DNA of 64,000 nt from Carthagonibacter sp032251515 (lineage in GTDB: Bacteria > Gemmatimonadota > Gemmatimonadetes > Palauibacterales > Palauibacteraceae): contig JAVVDU010000010.1 in NCBI GenBank assembly GCA_032251515.1, positions 1 through 64,000 of the forward strand, written 5' to 3'. Below the pieces are notes generated by a model. It was given only the letters and a program-made list of their open reading frames with translations, did not search any database and had not been told where the DNA came from. A program made the translations under genes and the position numbers. Shown here piece after piece: positions 1 through 8,598 of the stretch; position 1 is the stretch's first letter, and every line of letters starts with the position of its first letter.

Positions 1-17
1 CACCGGGACTGCCGCGA

Positions 18-92
18 TGGGCGAAGCAGGATTCGAACCTGCGACCTCCTGCTTGTAAGGCAGGCGCTCTCGACCGGCTGAGCTATTCGCCC
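18..92 (-). tRNA. tRNA-Val (anticodon UAC)
   Basis: A complete cloverleaf reads on the minus strand. The acceptor stem is GGGCGAA/TTCGCCC. The anticodon stem CCTGC/GCAGG encloses the loop CTTACAA with anticodon TAC, which reads GTA valine codons. The T-arm GCAGG-TTCGAAT-CCTGC is standard. The discriminator base is A and no CCA follows, so the 3' CCA must be added after transcription. The 5' end overlaps the stop codon of the small membrane gene upstream by about 10 bases. Confidence 0.95.
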
Positions 93-355
93 TCCGTACG
101 CGCTGCCTGCGCGCCCTTTCCGTCCGCCGTGCGGCCGCGCCGCCAGCCCGCCAGCAGTCCGGCGGGCAGGAACAGGAAGTACCCCAGCACCAGGAGCAAG
201 GGGCCCGAGTTCACGGAGCCACGATGCAACTGTACGTACCCGGCTACGACCGAAACGGCCCCGGCGACGAGCAGCAGCAGGTTCCAGCGCCTCAGCCCGA
301 ACGGGCTGCCCCCGTTCTCCGCCCCCCCCCTCACCCGGTCCCGATTCCTGTCCAT
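83..355 (-). CDS. small two-helix membrane protein, unknown
   Basis: This 90 aa protein starts at ATG. It has a basic N-terminus, two hydrophobic helices at about residues 24-42 and 52-70, and a basic tail. I do not recognise a family. It sits 9 bases downstream of the membrane-anchored peptidase gene on the same strand. Its TAG stop lies inside the acceptor stem of tRNA-Val, so the message must run into the tRNA. The hydrophobic profile and the spacing support a real gene; the function is unknown. Confidence 0.6.
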   Translation of the reverse strand: MDRNRDRVRGGAENGGSPFGLRRWNLLLLVAGAVSVVAGYVQLHRGSVNSGPLLLVLGYFLFLPAGLLAGWRRGRTADGKGAQAARTEGE

Positions 356-364
356 TCGCGCAGA

Positions 365-1366
365 CTACCCGACATCGGTGCGCGAGTCAACGGAGGGCGG
401 GGATCCGCCCTCCACGTGGAGATCCGGCGGTTCCTCGGCCCGCATCTGCTCGATCCGGGCGCGGTCCCGGCGAACGCGCCGCACGCCCACCCCCAGCACG
501 AGCAGGGTCACGGCGAGCCAGAACAGGCCCGCGCGGGAGAGGATGTACAGCCAGCCGTACCGGTCGAGGAGCGTGGAGCGCCAGCGCCGCTCGAAGGCGT
601 CGGCCGTGAGTCCGAATACGGTCCGCACGGCCTCCTCCACCGTGGCGCCGCCTCGCAGCTCGCGGAACACGGCCGCCAGCCCTGCCGCCCCGCCGTCGGC
701 GTGCATCTGCCGCACCGCCGTGTAGGCCAGCAGGTAGGCGAGCCCCGGGTCGCCGCGGCGGGCACGGAAGCGCAGGTCCACGTCCTCCAGCGTCCCCGCA
801 CCGCCCCGGAACAGGGCCACCTGCAGTCGCCAGGCGTCCTCCCAGTCCCACGATCCCGACACGAGCTGTGCGTAGCCCTCGTGCAGCCAGAGCGGAGCGT
901 TGCCTCCCGAGGCCTCGTGCACGAACAGGTGCGCCAGCTCGTGCCGCAGGACGGCGCGGATCCGCGGCAGAGGCTCGAGGGGGCGCCGGACACGCACCGC
1001 CGCGCGCCGGCCCGCGGGATCGGCCGTCCCGGCCACCCAGGCCTCGGTCCGGGCCAGCCCCTCGGTCCGCAGGCTCGTCAAGTCCTCCACGAAGTAGAGA
1101 CGTACCGTGTCCCGGTCCTGCTGCCCGGGCGCCGCGGGACCGATCCCGGGGAAGCGTACCCACGTCCGTGCATCTCCGACGAGGTTGGCCGCGAGGTCGG
1201 CCAGCCAGGGGTCCGCTTCGACGACGAGGGGCACCGGAGCGTCCGGTGCCGGCACCCGTACCCGCTCCGCCGCCGTCTGGGCCGGGACCGGCCGCACGGC
1301 GACGAAGGCGGCGATCACCGCCGCCAGGAGGACGGGCCGCACCCGAACGGCCCGGCGGCGGGTCAT
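365..1366 (-). CDS. secreted, membrane-anchored gluzincin peptidase (peptidase MA-like)
   Basis: The protein has 333 aa. An N-terminal signal sequence ends near PVPAQ (about residue 30). A zinc-protease motif HELAH lies at 142-146, followed by a downstream Glu in LHEGYAQ at about 163, the usual third ligand of gluzincins. A C-terminal transmembrane helix (about 285-310) precedes a basic cytoplasmic tail. The active site therefore faces outside the cytoplasm and is tethered by the C-terminus. The ATG overlaps the rluD stop by four bases (ATGA), so translation is coupled. The substrate is unknown. The longer open frame upstream of this ATG is a shadow of rluD. Confidence 0.8.
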   Translation of the reverse strand: MTRRRAVRVRPVLLAAVIAAFVAVRPVPAQTAAERVRVPAPDAPVPLVVEADPWLADLAANLVGDARTWVRFPGIGPAAPGQQDRDTVRLYFVEDLTSLRTEGLARTEAWVAGTADPAGRRAAVRVRRPLEPLPRIRAVLRHELAHLFVHEASGGNAPLWLHEGYAQLVSGSWDWEDAWRLQVALFRGGAGTLEDVDLRFRARRGDPGLAYLLAYTAVRQMHADGGAAGLAAVFRELRGGATVEEAVRTVFGLTADAFERRWRSTLLDRYGWLYILSRAGLFWLAVTLLVLGVGVRRVRRDRARIEQMRAEEPPDLHVEGGSPPSVDSRTDVG

Positions 1367-2349
1367 CGGTCCGCCTCTTCCCCGCGGGCCCAGGTCAGCG
1401 CCGAGGCCAGAGGCTCGGGAAGCCGCGAGGTGAAGCGCAGGCGCTCCCCGCTCGCCGGATGGACGAACTCGAGACGGGCCGCGTGCAGGAACATGCGCCC
1501 GCAGCGCCGCCGCAGCTCGCGGGCCCAGCGGTCCGCGGCACCGGCCAGTCCGCGCTCGCGATCCCCCCCGTACAGCGGGTCTCCCACGACCGGGTGGCCG
1601 GAGTGGGCGAGGTGGACGCGGATCTGGTGCGTCCGGCCGGTCTGAAGCCGCACGGCCAGGAGGTCGGCGGCGGCCCAGCGCTCGAGGCGCCGCACGTGCG
1701 AGACGGCGGGCCGCCCCCCGTCGACCACGGCCATCCGCGTGCGGTCGCGCGGGTGCCGCCCGATCGGTGCGTCGATGCGGGCGAGCTCCGGTTCGAACCG
1801 GCCCCACGCCGCCGCGACGTACCCCCGCTTGACGCGCCGGCGGGCCAGCGCCTCCGACAGGGCGCGGTGGGTCCCGGCGTCCTTGGCCACCACGAGCAGC
1901 CCGCTGGTGTCGCGGTCCAGCCGGTGGACGATGCCCGGACGGTGCGGCAATCCCAGCGGCGAGAGGCGATCTGTGATGTGCAGGAGCGCGTTGACGAGGG
2001 TGCCCGACGGATGGCCCGGGGCCGGGTGCACCACCAGCCCGGCCGGCTTGTCCACCACCAGGAGGTGGCCGTCCTCGTACACGACGGGGACGGGGATGGG
2101 CTCCGGCCGCAGCTCGACGGACGGCTCGGGCGGCAGCTCGACGACGAAGCACTCCCCGGCCCGCGGCCGGTGGCTCTTGCGCACCGTGGCACCCGCGAGG
2201 CGGACCCGGCCGTCCTCGATCAGGGCCGCCGCGCGGCTGCGGCTGAGATCGAGCCGACGGGCCAGCAGCGCGTCGAGGCGCTCGTCGGCGTCCGCGTCGA
2301 TCGCGATCCGTCGGAGCTCAGGGATCCGGGGATCCGTCCGGTTCGCCAC
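1363..2349 (-). CDS. rluD: RluD-family 23S rRNA pseudouridine synthase
   Basis: This 328 aa protein starts at GTG. An N-terminal S4 RNA-binding domain (about residues 15-75) is followed by the RluA/RluD catalytic domain. The motif HRLDRDTSG contains the catalytic Asp, and the conserved LQTGRTHQIRVH block follows. The family isomerises uridines in 23S rRNA helix 69 and related sites. The gene overlaps the end of lspA by 32 bases and is coupled to the peptidase downstream; lspA-rluD is a very common bacterial pair. Confidence 0.93.
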   Translation of the reverse strand: MANRTDPRIPELRRIAIDADADERLDALLARRLDLSRSRAAALIEDGRVRLAGATVRKSHRPRAGECFVVELPPEPSVELRPEPIPVPVVYEDGHLLVVDKPAGLVVHPAPGHPSGTLVNALLHITDRLSPLGLPHRPGIVHRLDRDTSGLLVVAKDAGTHRALSEALARRRVKRGYVAAAWGRFEPELARIDAPIGRHPRDRTRMAVVDGGRPAVSHVRRLERWAAADLLAVRLQTGRTHQIRVHLAHSGHPVVGDPLYGGDRERGLAGAADRWARELRRRCGRMFLHAARLEFVHPASGERLRFTSRLPEPLASALTWARGEEADR

Positions 2350-2875
2350 CCGTCCGCCGCTCCTCCAGCCAGAAGGAGATGAGCAGCAGCACAGCGCCCA
2401 CGCTGACGGCGCTGTCCGCCACGTTGAACGTCGGCCAGCGCACGTCGCCGATGCCGACGTCGAGGAAGTCCACCACCCCCGCCCGGTACCGGATCCGGTC
2501 GAGGATGTTGCCCACCGCCCCTCCGGCGACGAGCGCCACCGCCGCCAGGCGGAGCGGATCGCGGCGTGGCGTGGACCGGTAGATCAGCCCGAGCACCACC
2601 AGGGCGAGAAGCGCCAGCACGAGGAAGAAGATCCGCGAGTGCTCGCCGACGTGGATCCCGAAGGCGGCTCCGGGATTGTGGGTGTAGGTGAGGCGGAACC
2701 AGTCGCCGAGCACCGGCCGACGCTCGTACATCCCGATCGTGCGGACGACCCACTCCTTGGTGACGATGTCCAGCGCCACCACGGGGATGACGATGGAAGC
2801 GAGAAGGGCGCCCTTCCGGACGCCCCCACGCGCTCCCGAGTCCGCTCCCGCCGCCGCGGGGTCAGGACGAGACAC
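2318..2875 (-). CDS. lspA: lipoprotein signal peptidase II
   Basis: The product is 185 aa with four transmembrane helices. It carries the family motifs THNPGAAFG, VGNILDRI and FNVADSA; the Asp residues of the last two form the aspartyl active site that cleaves prolipoproteins after lipidation. I place the start at a GTG (2875) inside the end of dksA because AAGGAGG lies 8 bases upstream and no ATG is available near the first helix. This gives a 14 bp overlap with dksA. The likely lipoprotein encoded at 54586-56136 would be a client. Confidence 0.92.
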   Translation of the reverse strand: MSRPDPAAAGADSGARGGVRKGALLASIVIPVVALDIVTKEWVVRTIGMYERRPVLGDWFRLTYTHNPGAAFGIHVGEHSRIFFLVLALLALVVLGLIYRSTPRRDPLRLAAVALVAGGAVGNILDRIRYRAGVVDFLDVGIGDVRWPTFNVADSAVSVGAVLLLISFWLEERRTGGEPDGSPDP

Positions 2876-3245
2876 CCGTCTCCTCCTTCTCCTTGCACCG
2901 GATGCAGAGCCGCGTGTGCGGCAGCGCGTCGAGCCGCTCGAATCCGATCTCCTCGCCGCACTCCTCGCACAGCCCGAACGTCTCCGGCGACCGGTAGAGC
3001 CGGCGCAGGGCCTCGTCGAGGTGATACAGGTAACGGCCCTCCTTGCTCGCGAACAGGAACGCCTTCTCCCGCTCCATGGCGTCGGTCCCCTGGTCCGCCA
3101 TGTGGAAGCTGTAGGCGGACATGTCACCATCGAACGCGAGGGAGCCTGCGGCGAACGACTCGTCGTAGTTCGCCAGCTCCTTCAGCGCCCGCTCGCGCAT
3201 GTGCAGGAGCCGCTTTTCCAGGTGCTTGAGGTCCTTCTTCTTCAT
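2862..3245 (-). CDS. dksA: DksA/TraR-type zinc-finger transcription factor
   Basis: The 127 aa protein has an N-terminal coiled coil and a C4 zinc finger with Cys93, Cys96, Cys114 and Cys117 (CEEC and CIRC). Proteins of this family insert their coiled coil into the RNA polymerase secondary channel and, with ppGpp, tune rRNA and amino-acid promoters. It is translated from an ATG 13 bases after ileS. It is close to the size of canonical DksA but somewhat shorter, so a DksA-like regulator of different detail is possible. Confidence 0.85.
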   Translation of the reverse strand: MKKKDLKHLEKRLLHMRERALKELANYDESFAAGSLAFDGDMSAYSFHMADQGTDAMEREKAFLFASKEGRYLYHLDEALRRLYRSPETFGLCEECGEEIGFERLDALPHTRLCIRCKEKEETGVSS

Positions 3246-3258
3246 CCCGTACCCGCTC

Positions 3259-6200
3259 TCAGGACAGCGTTGTCCGTGTCTTCCGTTCGTCCGGCACCCG
3301 GTCGCCCGGGGCCGGACCGAGGCCGATGGCCGCCGTCTCGCCGTCGATCTCCACCTCGGCGCGATGCGGAAGGTCCCGCAGCGCCTCCGGTCCCGTTCCG
3401 ATGCGAACCGCGAGCGTCTCGCCGGCGATCCACGCTTCGTGCGCCCGGACCGCGGTCTCGATCTGCGCGGACGCCGCCGCCGCCAGCACGATCCGGTCGC
3501 TGACCGCGAGGCCCGCCTCCCGCCGCAGGCGCTGCACCCGGCTCACCAGCTCGCGGGCCACGCCTTCCGCCCGCAACTCCTCGGTGACCGTCACGTCGAG
3601 CGCCACCAGATAGCCGTCCGCCGCCTCGATGGTCAGGCCGCCGAGCCCTTCCTCGACGACCCGCACCTCGTCGGGCATCACGTCCACCTCGCCGTCCGGC
3701 AGCGCGACCTGCACGGCCTCGCCGGAGCGAAGCGATCGCAGCGCCCCGGCGGCGAGCTCGCGGATCGCCTCGGCGACGAGCGGCGTGCGGGGACCGAAGC
3801 GCGGTCCCAGTCGCCCGAAGTCCGGCTTCGCGGACAGCCGCACAATATCGGTGTCTCCGGAGGGAAATTCAACGTTGCGGATGTTCAGCTCGTCGCGCAG
3901 CACCGCCTCGAGGTCCGGCGACAGCCGTCGTTCCCCCGGCAGGATAACCCGCATCGAGCCCAGCGGCTGCCGGACCCGGATCCCCGCTTCCTCGCGGGCC
4001 GCCCGCCCGAGGCGGACGAGCGCCCGGACGTCCTCCATGCCCGCCTCGAGGTCGGGATCGTGCCGGCCGGCCGGCTCCGGGTAGTCGGCCAGGTGGACCG
4101 AGGCGCCGTCCCGCAGCGACCGGTGCAGCCAGTCCGCGAGGAAGGGCGCGAACGGGGCGAGCAGGAGCGCGGAGCGGCGGAGCGCTTCGTGCAGCGTGGC
4201 GAAGGCCTCGGAGGTCGCCAGGTCCGTGGCGGCTCCGGGACGCGTCGCCCAGAAGCGCTCGCGCGACCGGCGGACGTACCAGTTGGACAGGTCGTCCAGT
4301 ACGAAGTCGGCCACGCGGCGCGCCGCCCGGGTCAGGTCGTACCCGTCCAGGTCGCGGCGCACCGCCCCGGTGACGTCGTCGAGGCGCGACAGGAGCCAGC
4401 GGTCGAGCACCGGCCGGTCCTCCGGGGGCGCCGCCCCGCTCCCCTCGTGCGACCAGTCCTCGAGGCCCGCGTACAGCGCGAAGAACCGGTACACGCTGCG
4501 CAGCGTGTCGAACAGCTTGCGGTTCGTCTCGCGCAGCCCTTCCGCGTCCCAGCGCTTGGGCAGCCAGGGATTGCTGGACGCGAGGAGATAGAAGCGGATC
4601 GCATCCGCTCCGTGCTCGGCCAGGGCCTCGGCCGGGTCGACGACGTTGCCGCGGGACTTCGACATCTTCTGTCCCGACTCGTCGAGCACCAGGTCGTTGA
4701 CGATCACGGCCCGGTAGGCCGGGCGGTCGAACAGGAGGGTGGAGATCGCGAGCAGCGAGTAGAACCAGCCCCGCGTCTGATCCACGCCCTCGGCGATGAA
4801 GTCGGCCGGAAAGTGCCGCTCGAACGCATCGCGCGCGGCGAACGGGTAGTGCCACTGCGCGAACGGCATCGCACCGGAGTCGAACCAGGTGTCGACCACT
4901 TCGGGCACGCGTCGCATCGTGCCCGCGCACCCGTCGCGCGTACACGTCCACGCGAGCTCGTCGATGCCCGGCCGGTGCGGATCGAAGTCGTCGGGCAGCG
5001 GCCCCGCCAGCTCGGCGAGGCGGGCGAACGAGCCGGGCACCTCGCGGTGCCCGTCGTCGGCGTCGCACACCCACACGGGCAGCGGCGTGCCCCAGTAACG
5101 ATCGCGCGAGATGGCCCAGTCGACGTTGTTCTCCAGCCACTCGCCCATGCGGCCCGCCCCGATCTCCGGGGGCTGCCAGCGGACCGAGGCGTTGTGCGCC
5201 AGCAGTCGGTCCTTCACCGCCGTCGTGCGGATGTACCAGGAATCGCGCGCCACGTAGAGCAGCGGGCTCTCGCAGCGCCAGCAGTGCGGGTAGCTGTGGC
5301 GGAGCGTCCCGGCGCGCTCGAGAAGTCCCCGCGCGTCGAGGAGCTCGAGGAGCCGCTCGTCGGCGTCCTTGACGAACCGGCCGCCGACCTCCCGGACGTC
5401 CGGCTCGAAACGCCCGGCGTCATCCACCGGGCGGACCACGGGCAGGCCGGCCGAGCGCCCCAGCTCGAAGTCGTCCGCACCGAACGCGGGCGCGATGTGC
5501 ACCAGCCCCGTGCCCTCCGCATCGCTCACGAACCCGGCGGGAACCAGGCGTCCGGTGCGCTCCCGGTACGAAGGGAGCAGGTCGAGCGGCCGCTCGTAGA
5601 CCAGCTCCGCCAGCTCCGCGGCTTCCACGTCGCGGACCACGCGCGCGTCCTCCCCGAGCAGGCTCGCCACGCGGGACCGGCCGAGCACGTACCTCTCCCC
5701 TTCCCGCTCCACCTCGACGTACGGGACATCGGGCCCGAACGCGACCGCCACGTTGGAGACGAGGGTCCACGGCGTGGTGGTCCAGACGAGCAGGTACCGG
5801 CCGGGCTCCCCGGCGACCGGAAAGCGGACGGTGACCGAGGGGTCGGTGCGGTCGGCGTACCCCTGCGCGACCTCGTGGCTGGACAGGCCCGTGCCGCAGC
5901 GCGGACAGTAGGGGAGCACCTTGTGTCCCCGGTACAGCAGGCCCTTGCGGTCGATCTCGGACAGCGCCCACCACACGGACTCCACGTACTCCGGCGTGAA
6001 AGTCACGTAGGGCCGGTCGTAATCGAGCCAGTAGCCGATCCGCCGCGACAGGCGCTCCCAATCCTCCTTGTACGTGAACACGTTCTCGCGGCAGATGCGG
6101 TTGAATTCCGCGATTCCGATCCGCTCGATCTCGGGCTTGCCCGAGATGCCGAGGTGCTTCTCCGCCTCGATCTCCACCGGCAGCCCGTGCGTGTCCCAGC

Positions 6201-6447
6201 CGGCGATGCGCGTGACGTGGAAGCCGCACATCGCCCGGTGACGGGCCACCGTGTCCTTGATCGTGCGCGCGAGGACGTGGTGGACGCCGGGCCGGCCGTT
6301 CGCCGTGGGCGGCCCCTCGTAGAACACGAACGAAGGCGCTCCCTCGCGCTGCCGCAGGCTCTCGTGGAAGGTGTCCTCGGCGGTCCACCGCTCGAGCACC
6401 TCCTGCTCGAGCGCGCCTATGGAATCGGGCAGCGGCGGATAGGACAT
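3259..6447 (-). CDS. ileS: isoleucyl-tRNA synthetase
   Basis: The 1062 aa class I synthetase charges tRNA-Ile. The HIGH-type motif appears as PGVHHV (about residues 53-58) after PPTANG. The KMSKS loop is GQKMSKSRGN. A large CP1 editing domain sits between the motifs and the anticodon-binding helical domain follows. PGxHHV and the absence of a C-terminal four-Cys zinc module match the eukaryote-like (type 2) IleS group, often less sensitive to mupirocin. Only two bases separate it from divIVA. No T-box lies upstream. Confidence 0.96.
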   Translation of the reverse strand: MSYPPLPDSIGALEQEVLERWTAEDTFHESLRQREGAPSFVFYEGPPTANGRPGVHHVLARTIKDTVARHRAMCGFHVTRIAGWDTHGLPVEIEAEKHLGISGKPEIERIGIAEFNRICRENVFTYKEDWERLSRRIGYWLDYDRPYVTFTPEYVESVWWALSEIDRKGLLYRGHKVLPYCPRCGTGLSSHEVAQGYADRTDPSVTVRFPVAGEPGRYLLVWTTTPWTLVSNVAVAFGPDVPYVEVEREGERYVLGRSRVASLLGEDARVVRDVEAAELAELVYERPLDLLPSYRERTGRLVPAGFVSDAEGTGLVHIAPAFGADDFELGRSAGLPVVRPVDDAGRFEPDVREVGGRFVKDADERLLELLDARGLLERAGTLRHSYPHCWRCESPLLYVARDSWYIRTTAVKDRLLAHNASVRWQPPEIGAGRMGEWLENNVDWAISRDRYWGTPLPVWVCDADDGHREVPGSFARLAELAGPLPDDFDPHRPGIDELAWTCTRDGCAGTMRRVPEVVDTWFDSGAMPFAQWHYPFAARDAFERHFPADFIAEGVDQTRGWFYSLLAISTLLFDRPAYRAVIVNDLVLDESGQKMSKSRGNVVDPAEALAEHGADAIRFYLLASSNPWLPKRWDAEGLRETNRKLFDTLRSVYRFFALYAGLEDWSHEGSGAAPPEDRPVLDRWLLSRLDDVTGAVRRDLDGYDLTRAARRVADFVLDDLSNWYVRRSRERFWATRPGAATDLATSEAFATLHEALRRSALLLAPFAPFLADWLHRSLRDGASVHLADYPEPAGRHDPDLEAGMEDVRALVRLGRAAREEAGIRVRQPLGSMRVILPGERRLSPDLEAVLRDELNIRNVEFPSGDTDIVRLSAKPDFGRLGPRFGPRTPLVAEAIRELAAGALRSLRSGEAVQVALPDGEVDVMPDEVRVVEEGLGGLTIEAADGYLVALDVTVTEELRAEGVARELVSRVQRLRREAGLAVSDRIVLAAAASAQIETAVRAHEAWIAGETLAVRIGTGPEALRDLPHRAEVEIDGETAAIGLGPAPGDRVPDERKTRTTLS

Positions 6448-6449
6448 GG

Positions 6450-7013
6450 TCAGTGCCCGGACTCGGCGTGACCGCCCCCGTCCCCGGCGTCGGCCGGGGT
6501 CCCGTCGGCGCGGGCTTCGCCGCCGGCCTCCGGAGCCGGGTCCCGCGGGTCCGGCCGTCGCCGCTCCTCCTCGTCCAGCTCGGCCAGGAAGCGTTCCGCC
6601 GTGGAACGCAGCGCCCGCAGCAGCCCCGCCCGTCGCGTCTCGAGCCCTGCGAGCTCCCGCCGCGCCTCGCGGAGGGCGAGATCCGTCTCGCGCCGGATCC
6701 CGGCCGCGTCCTGCTCCGCTTCGCGGATCCGCGACTCCGCCGACCTCTCGGCCTGCCGCCGGGCCTCCTCGCGCAGCTCCTGCGCGGTGACCAGCGCCTC
6801 GTTCAGCGCCCGTTCCCGCTCCCGGAACGCCTCGAGCTGCTCCTCCTGGGCCTCCAGCCGGTCTCGCAGCCGTGCCTCCTGCCCCACCAGGTCATCGAGC
6901 CGCTCGGCCACGAGGTCGAGGAAGCCGTCCACCTGCCCGGGATCGTACCCGCGCACCACGCGGCGGAAGTCCTCCTTCTTCTTCCGGACGTCCAGGGGCG
7001 TGAGTTCCATCAT
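6450..7013 (-). CDS. divIVA: DivIVA-domain coiled-coil protein
   Basis: The 187 aa protein opens with the DivIVA signature (LTPLDVRKKKEDFRRVVRGYD...), then a long coiled coil rich in Glu, Arg and Ala to about residue 155, then a Pro/Gly/Asp-rich tail. DivIVA proteins recognise curved membrane at poles or septa and recruit partners. The ATG-ATG start overlaps the yggS stop. The yggS-divIVA-ileS order is also found in Gram-positive bacteria, so finding it in a probable diderm is notable but not unprecedented. Confidence 0.85.
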   Translation of the reverse strand: MMELTPLDVRKKKEDFRRVVRGYDPGQVDGFLDLVAERLDDLVGQEARLRDRLEAQEEQLEAFRERERALNEALVTAQELREEARRQAERSAESRIREAEQDAAGIRRETDLALREARRELAGLETRRAGLLRALRSTAERFLAELDEEERRRPDPRDPAPEAGGEARADGTPADAGDGGGHAESGH

Positions 7014-7714
7014 CGTTCCGGCCTCTCTCCCACGAGGATCGTGCCCAGACGCACCTCGGTACTCCCTTCCTCGATCGCGATCTCGAAGTCGTTGCTCATC
7101 CCCATCGACAGCACGGAGGCGTCATGCCCGAAGATCTCCTCCCGGCAGCGCCGAAAACACTCGGCGGTGCGCCGAAACGTGGCGCGCAACACGTCCTCGT
7201 CCCCGGTAAACGGTGCCATCGTCATCAGGCCGCGCACCGCGAGACCGGGCAGCTCGCACACCCGGGCCACCTCCGCCGGCGCCGAGTCCACCGGAAATCC
7301 GCCTTTCGCTTCCTCGCCCGAGGCGTTCACCTGCACGAGCACCGGCAGGGGCTCACGACCGGCGCGCTCCGCCTCGAGCGACAGGCGGCGGGCGAGGCGC
7401 CGCGAGTCGACCGACTCGATGACATCGAACAGGGCGACGGCCCGCGCCGCCTTGTTCCGTTGCAGGTGCCCGACCATGTGCCAGCACAGCCCCAGCGTTC
7501 CCAGGGCCTCGCGCTTCCGCTCCGCCTCCCCCACGCGGTTCTCGCCGATCGCGGCGAACCCCGCCTCCGCCACGGCGCGCAGCACCCCGGCGGAGTGCCC
7601 CTTGGTGATGGGCAGTACGCGAACCGCGGCCGCGTCGCGGCCGCTGCGCTCCGCCGCCCTTTCCACCCGGGTCCGGACCCGGGCGATGCGCTCCCCCAGC
7701 TGGGTCTCGTTCAC
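7010..7714 (-). CDS. yggS: YggS/PLPBP pyridoxal-phosphate homeostasis protein
   Basis: A 234 aa single-domain alanine-racemase-fold protein. The PLP lysine lies in LPITKGHS, with GENRVGEA, WHMVGHLQRNK and LSMGMSNDFEIAI as family blocks. It buffers free PLP and influences amino-acid pools. I chose the GTG at 7714 (NETQLGERI...) over an upstream TTG because it matches family length and because a promoter with TAGACT ends seven bases before this GTG, implying a leaderless message. Confidence 0.9.
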   Translation of the reverse strand: MNETQLGERIARVRTRVERAAERSGRDAAAVRVLPITKGHSAGVLRAVAEAGFAAIGENRVGEAERKREALGTLGLCWHMVGHLQRNKAARAVALFDVIESVDSRRLARRLSLEAERAGREPLPVLVQVNASGEEAKGGFPVDSAPAEVARVCELPGLAVRGLMTMAPFTGDEDVLRATFRRTAECFRRCREEIFGHDASVLSMGMSNDFEIAIEEGSTEVRLGTILVGERPER

Positions 7715-7721
7715 GGCGCGG

Positions 7722-7750
7722 AGTCTAGCCGCCGGGATGGGGCCGGGCAA
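7722..7750 (-). promoter_or_regulatory. promoter of the yggS operon, probably leaderless
   Basis: On the minus strand TTGCCC (7750-7745) is followed by a 17-base spacer and TAGACT (7727-7722). The start GTG of yggS begins at 7714, seven bases after the -10 box, about where RNA synthesis should begin. No Shine-Dalgarno sequence precedes the GTG. The same -10 hexamer is used before exbB. Confidence 0.65.
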
Positions 7751-7798
7751 CGCGCCCGGGAAGGCGCGGCGGCGACGCGTACCGGACCGGATGCGACA

Positions 7799-7875
7799 GG
7801 GCCGGCCACGCGCGGCGCGGCCGGCCCCTCTGCGGTGGCGTCCCCGTCCGACGGGACCCGGCCCCGGGGGCCGGC
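7799..7875 (-). terminator. GC hairpins downstream of tonB, no U-tract
   Basis: Two inverted repeats follow the tonB stop. CCGGCCCC/GGGGCCGG at 7858-7874 is nearly loopless. GGGCCGGCC/GGCCGGCCC (7799-7807 with 7819-7827) has an 11-base loop. Neither is followed by a run of T on the minus strand, so they could stabilise a 3' end or mark factor-dependent termination but are not classical intrinsic terminators. Confidence 0.3.
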
Positions 7876-7879
7876 GGAA

Positions 7880-8596
7880 TCAGCTCGTGATTCTCCAGTC
7901 GATCCGCTGCGCCACCCACACGCCGACGGGCTTGTCACGGTTCATCGCGGGCGAGAAGCGCATCTGTTCCACCACCTGCTGCGCGGCATTGTCGAACGCC
8001 GGGTAGCCGCTCGACTTCTGGACCTGCGACTTGGCCGCGCGTCCGTTCTCGTCCACGAACACCCACAGCGTGACCTCGCCCGTGATCCCGGCCTCCCGCA
8101 GCATCGGCGGGTACAGCCGCTGCAGGACACGCGAGATCTCCGCGCCGTTCTTCATCCGCGGCTCCACGTCGCGCGGGATGTAGGAGGGCACGTCGGACGG
8201 CCGGGCGCCCTCGGGCGGCGGCGGCAGGTTCTCGACCGGGTTGTCCTCGAAGGTGGTCGGCGCGATGGTGACGTCCTCGTCCATGTTCACGTCCGCCGAC
8301 ACGCGCGGCGTAGCCGGGCGGGCGATCTGCTCCGGCGGCGGCGGGATCTTCACCTCGGGCGGCAGGTCGATGGACACGATCTCGTCGGTCACCGTGCCGA
8401 TGTCGGCCGCCTGCAGCTGCGGGAACCAGGCGAACAGGGCGAAATGGAGGAAGATCGCCCCCAGCACGCCCATCCACGTCCATCCGCCGTACGCCTGCTT
8501 GAACCGGTCGTTCGCCGTGAGCCAGGCGGCATCGCCTTCCCGGCGCTCCTTCAGCCGGTTTCTCCGGGCTCCACTGTCCTCGAGAGGGTTGTTCAT
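7880..8596 (-). CDS. tonB: TonB-family energy transducer
   Basis: The 238 aa protein has a short cytoplasmic N-terminus, one transmembrane helix (about residues 40-60), a proline-rich periplasmic linker with PPPP runs, and a C-terminal TonB domain. That domain contains GEVTLWVFVDENGR and the terminal AFDNAAQQVVEQMRFSPA segment that contacts outer-membrane receptors. The start is the ATG at 8596, preceded by AGGAGG; an upstream in-frame GTG touches that site and is unlikely. It is last in exbB-exbD-exbD-tonB. Confidence 0.92.
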   Translation of the reverse strand: MNNPLEDSGARRNRLKERREGDAAWLTANDRFKQAYGGWTWMGVLGAIFLHFALFAWFPQLQAADIGTVTDEIVSIDLPPEVKIPPPPEQIARPATPRVSADVNMDEDVTIAPTTFEDNPVENLPPPPEGARPSDVPSYIPRDVEPRMKNGAEISRVLQRLYPPMLREAGITGEVTLWVFVDENGRAAKSQVQKSSGYPAFDNAAQQVVEQMRFSPAMNRDKPVGVWVAQRIDWRITS

Positions 8597-8598
8597 CG

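Noticed and set aside
365..2152. 595 aa version of the peptidase
   Set aside because: The first 260 codons are the wrong frame of rluD. The signal peptide and the ATGA overlap place the start at 1366.
6448..6449. T-box or other riboswitch before ileS
   Set aside because: Only two bases separate divIVA and ileS; there is no room for a leader.
3199..6471. 1090-codon open frame on the plus strand
   Set aside because: It is the antisense of ileS. High GC leaves long stop-free frames opposite real genes; the translation is His/Arg/Pro/Gly-rich with no domain.
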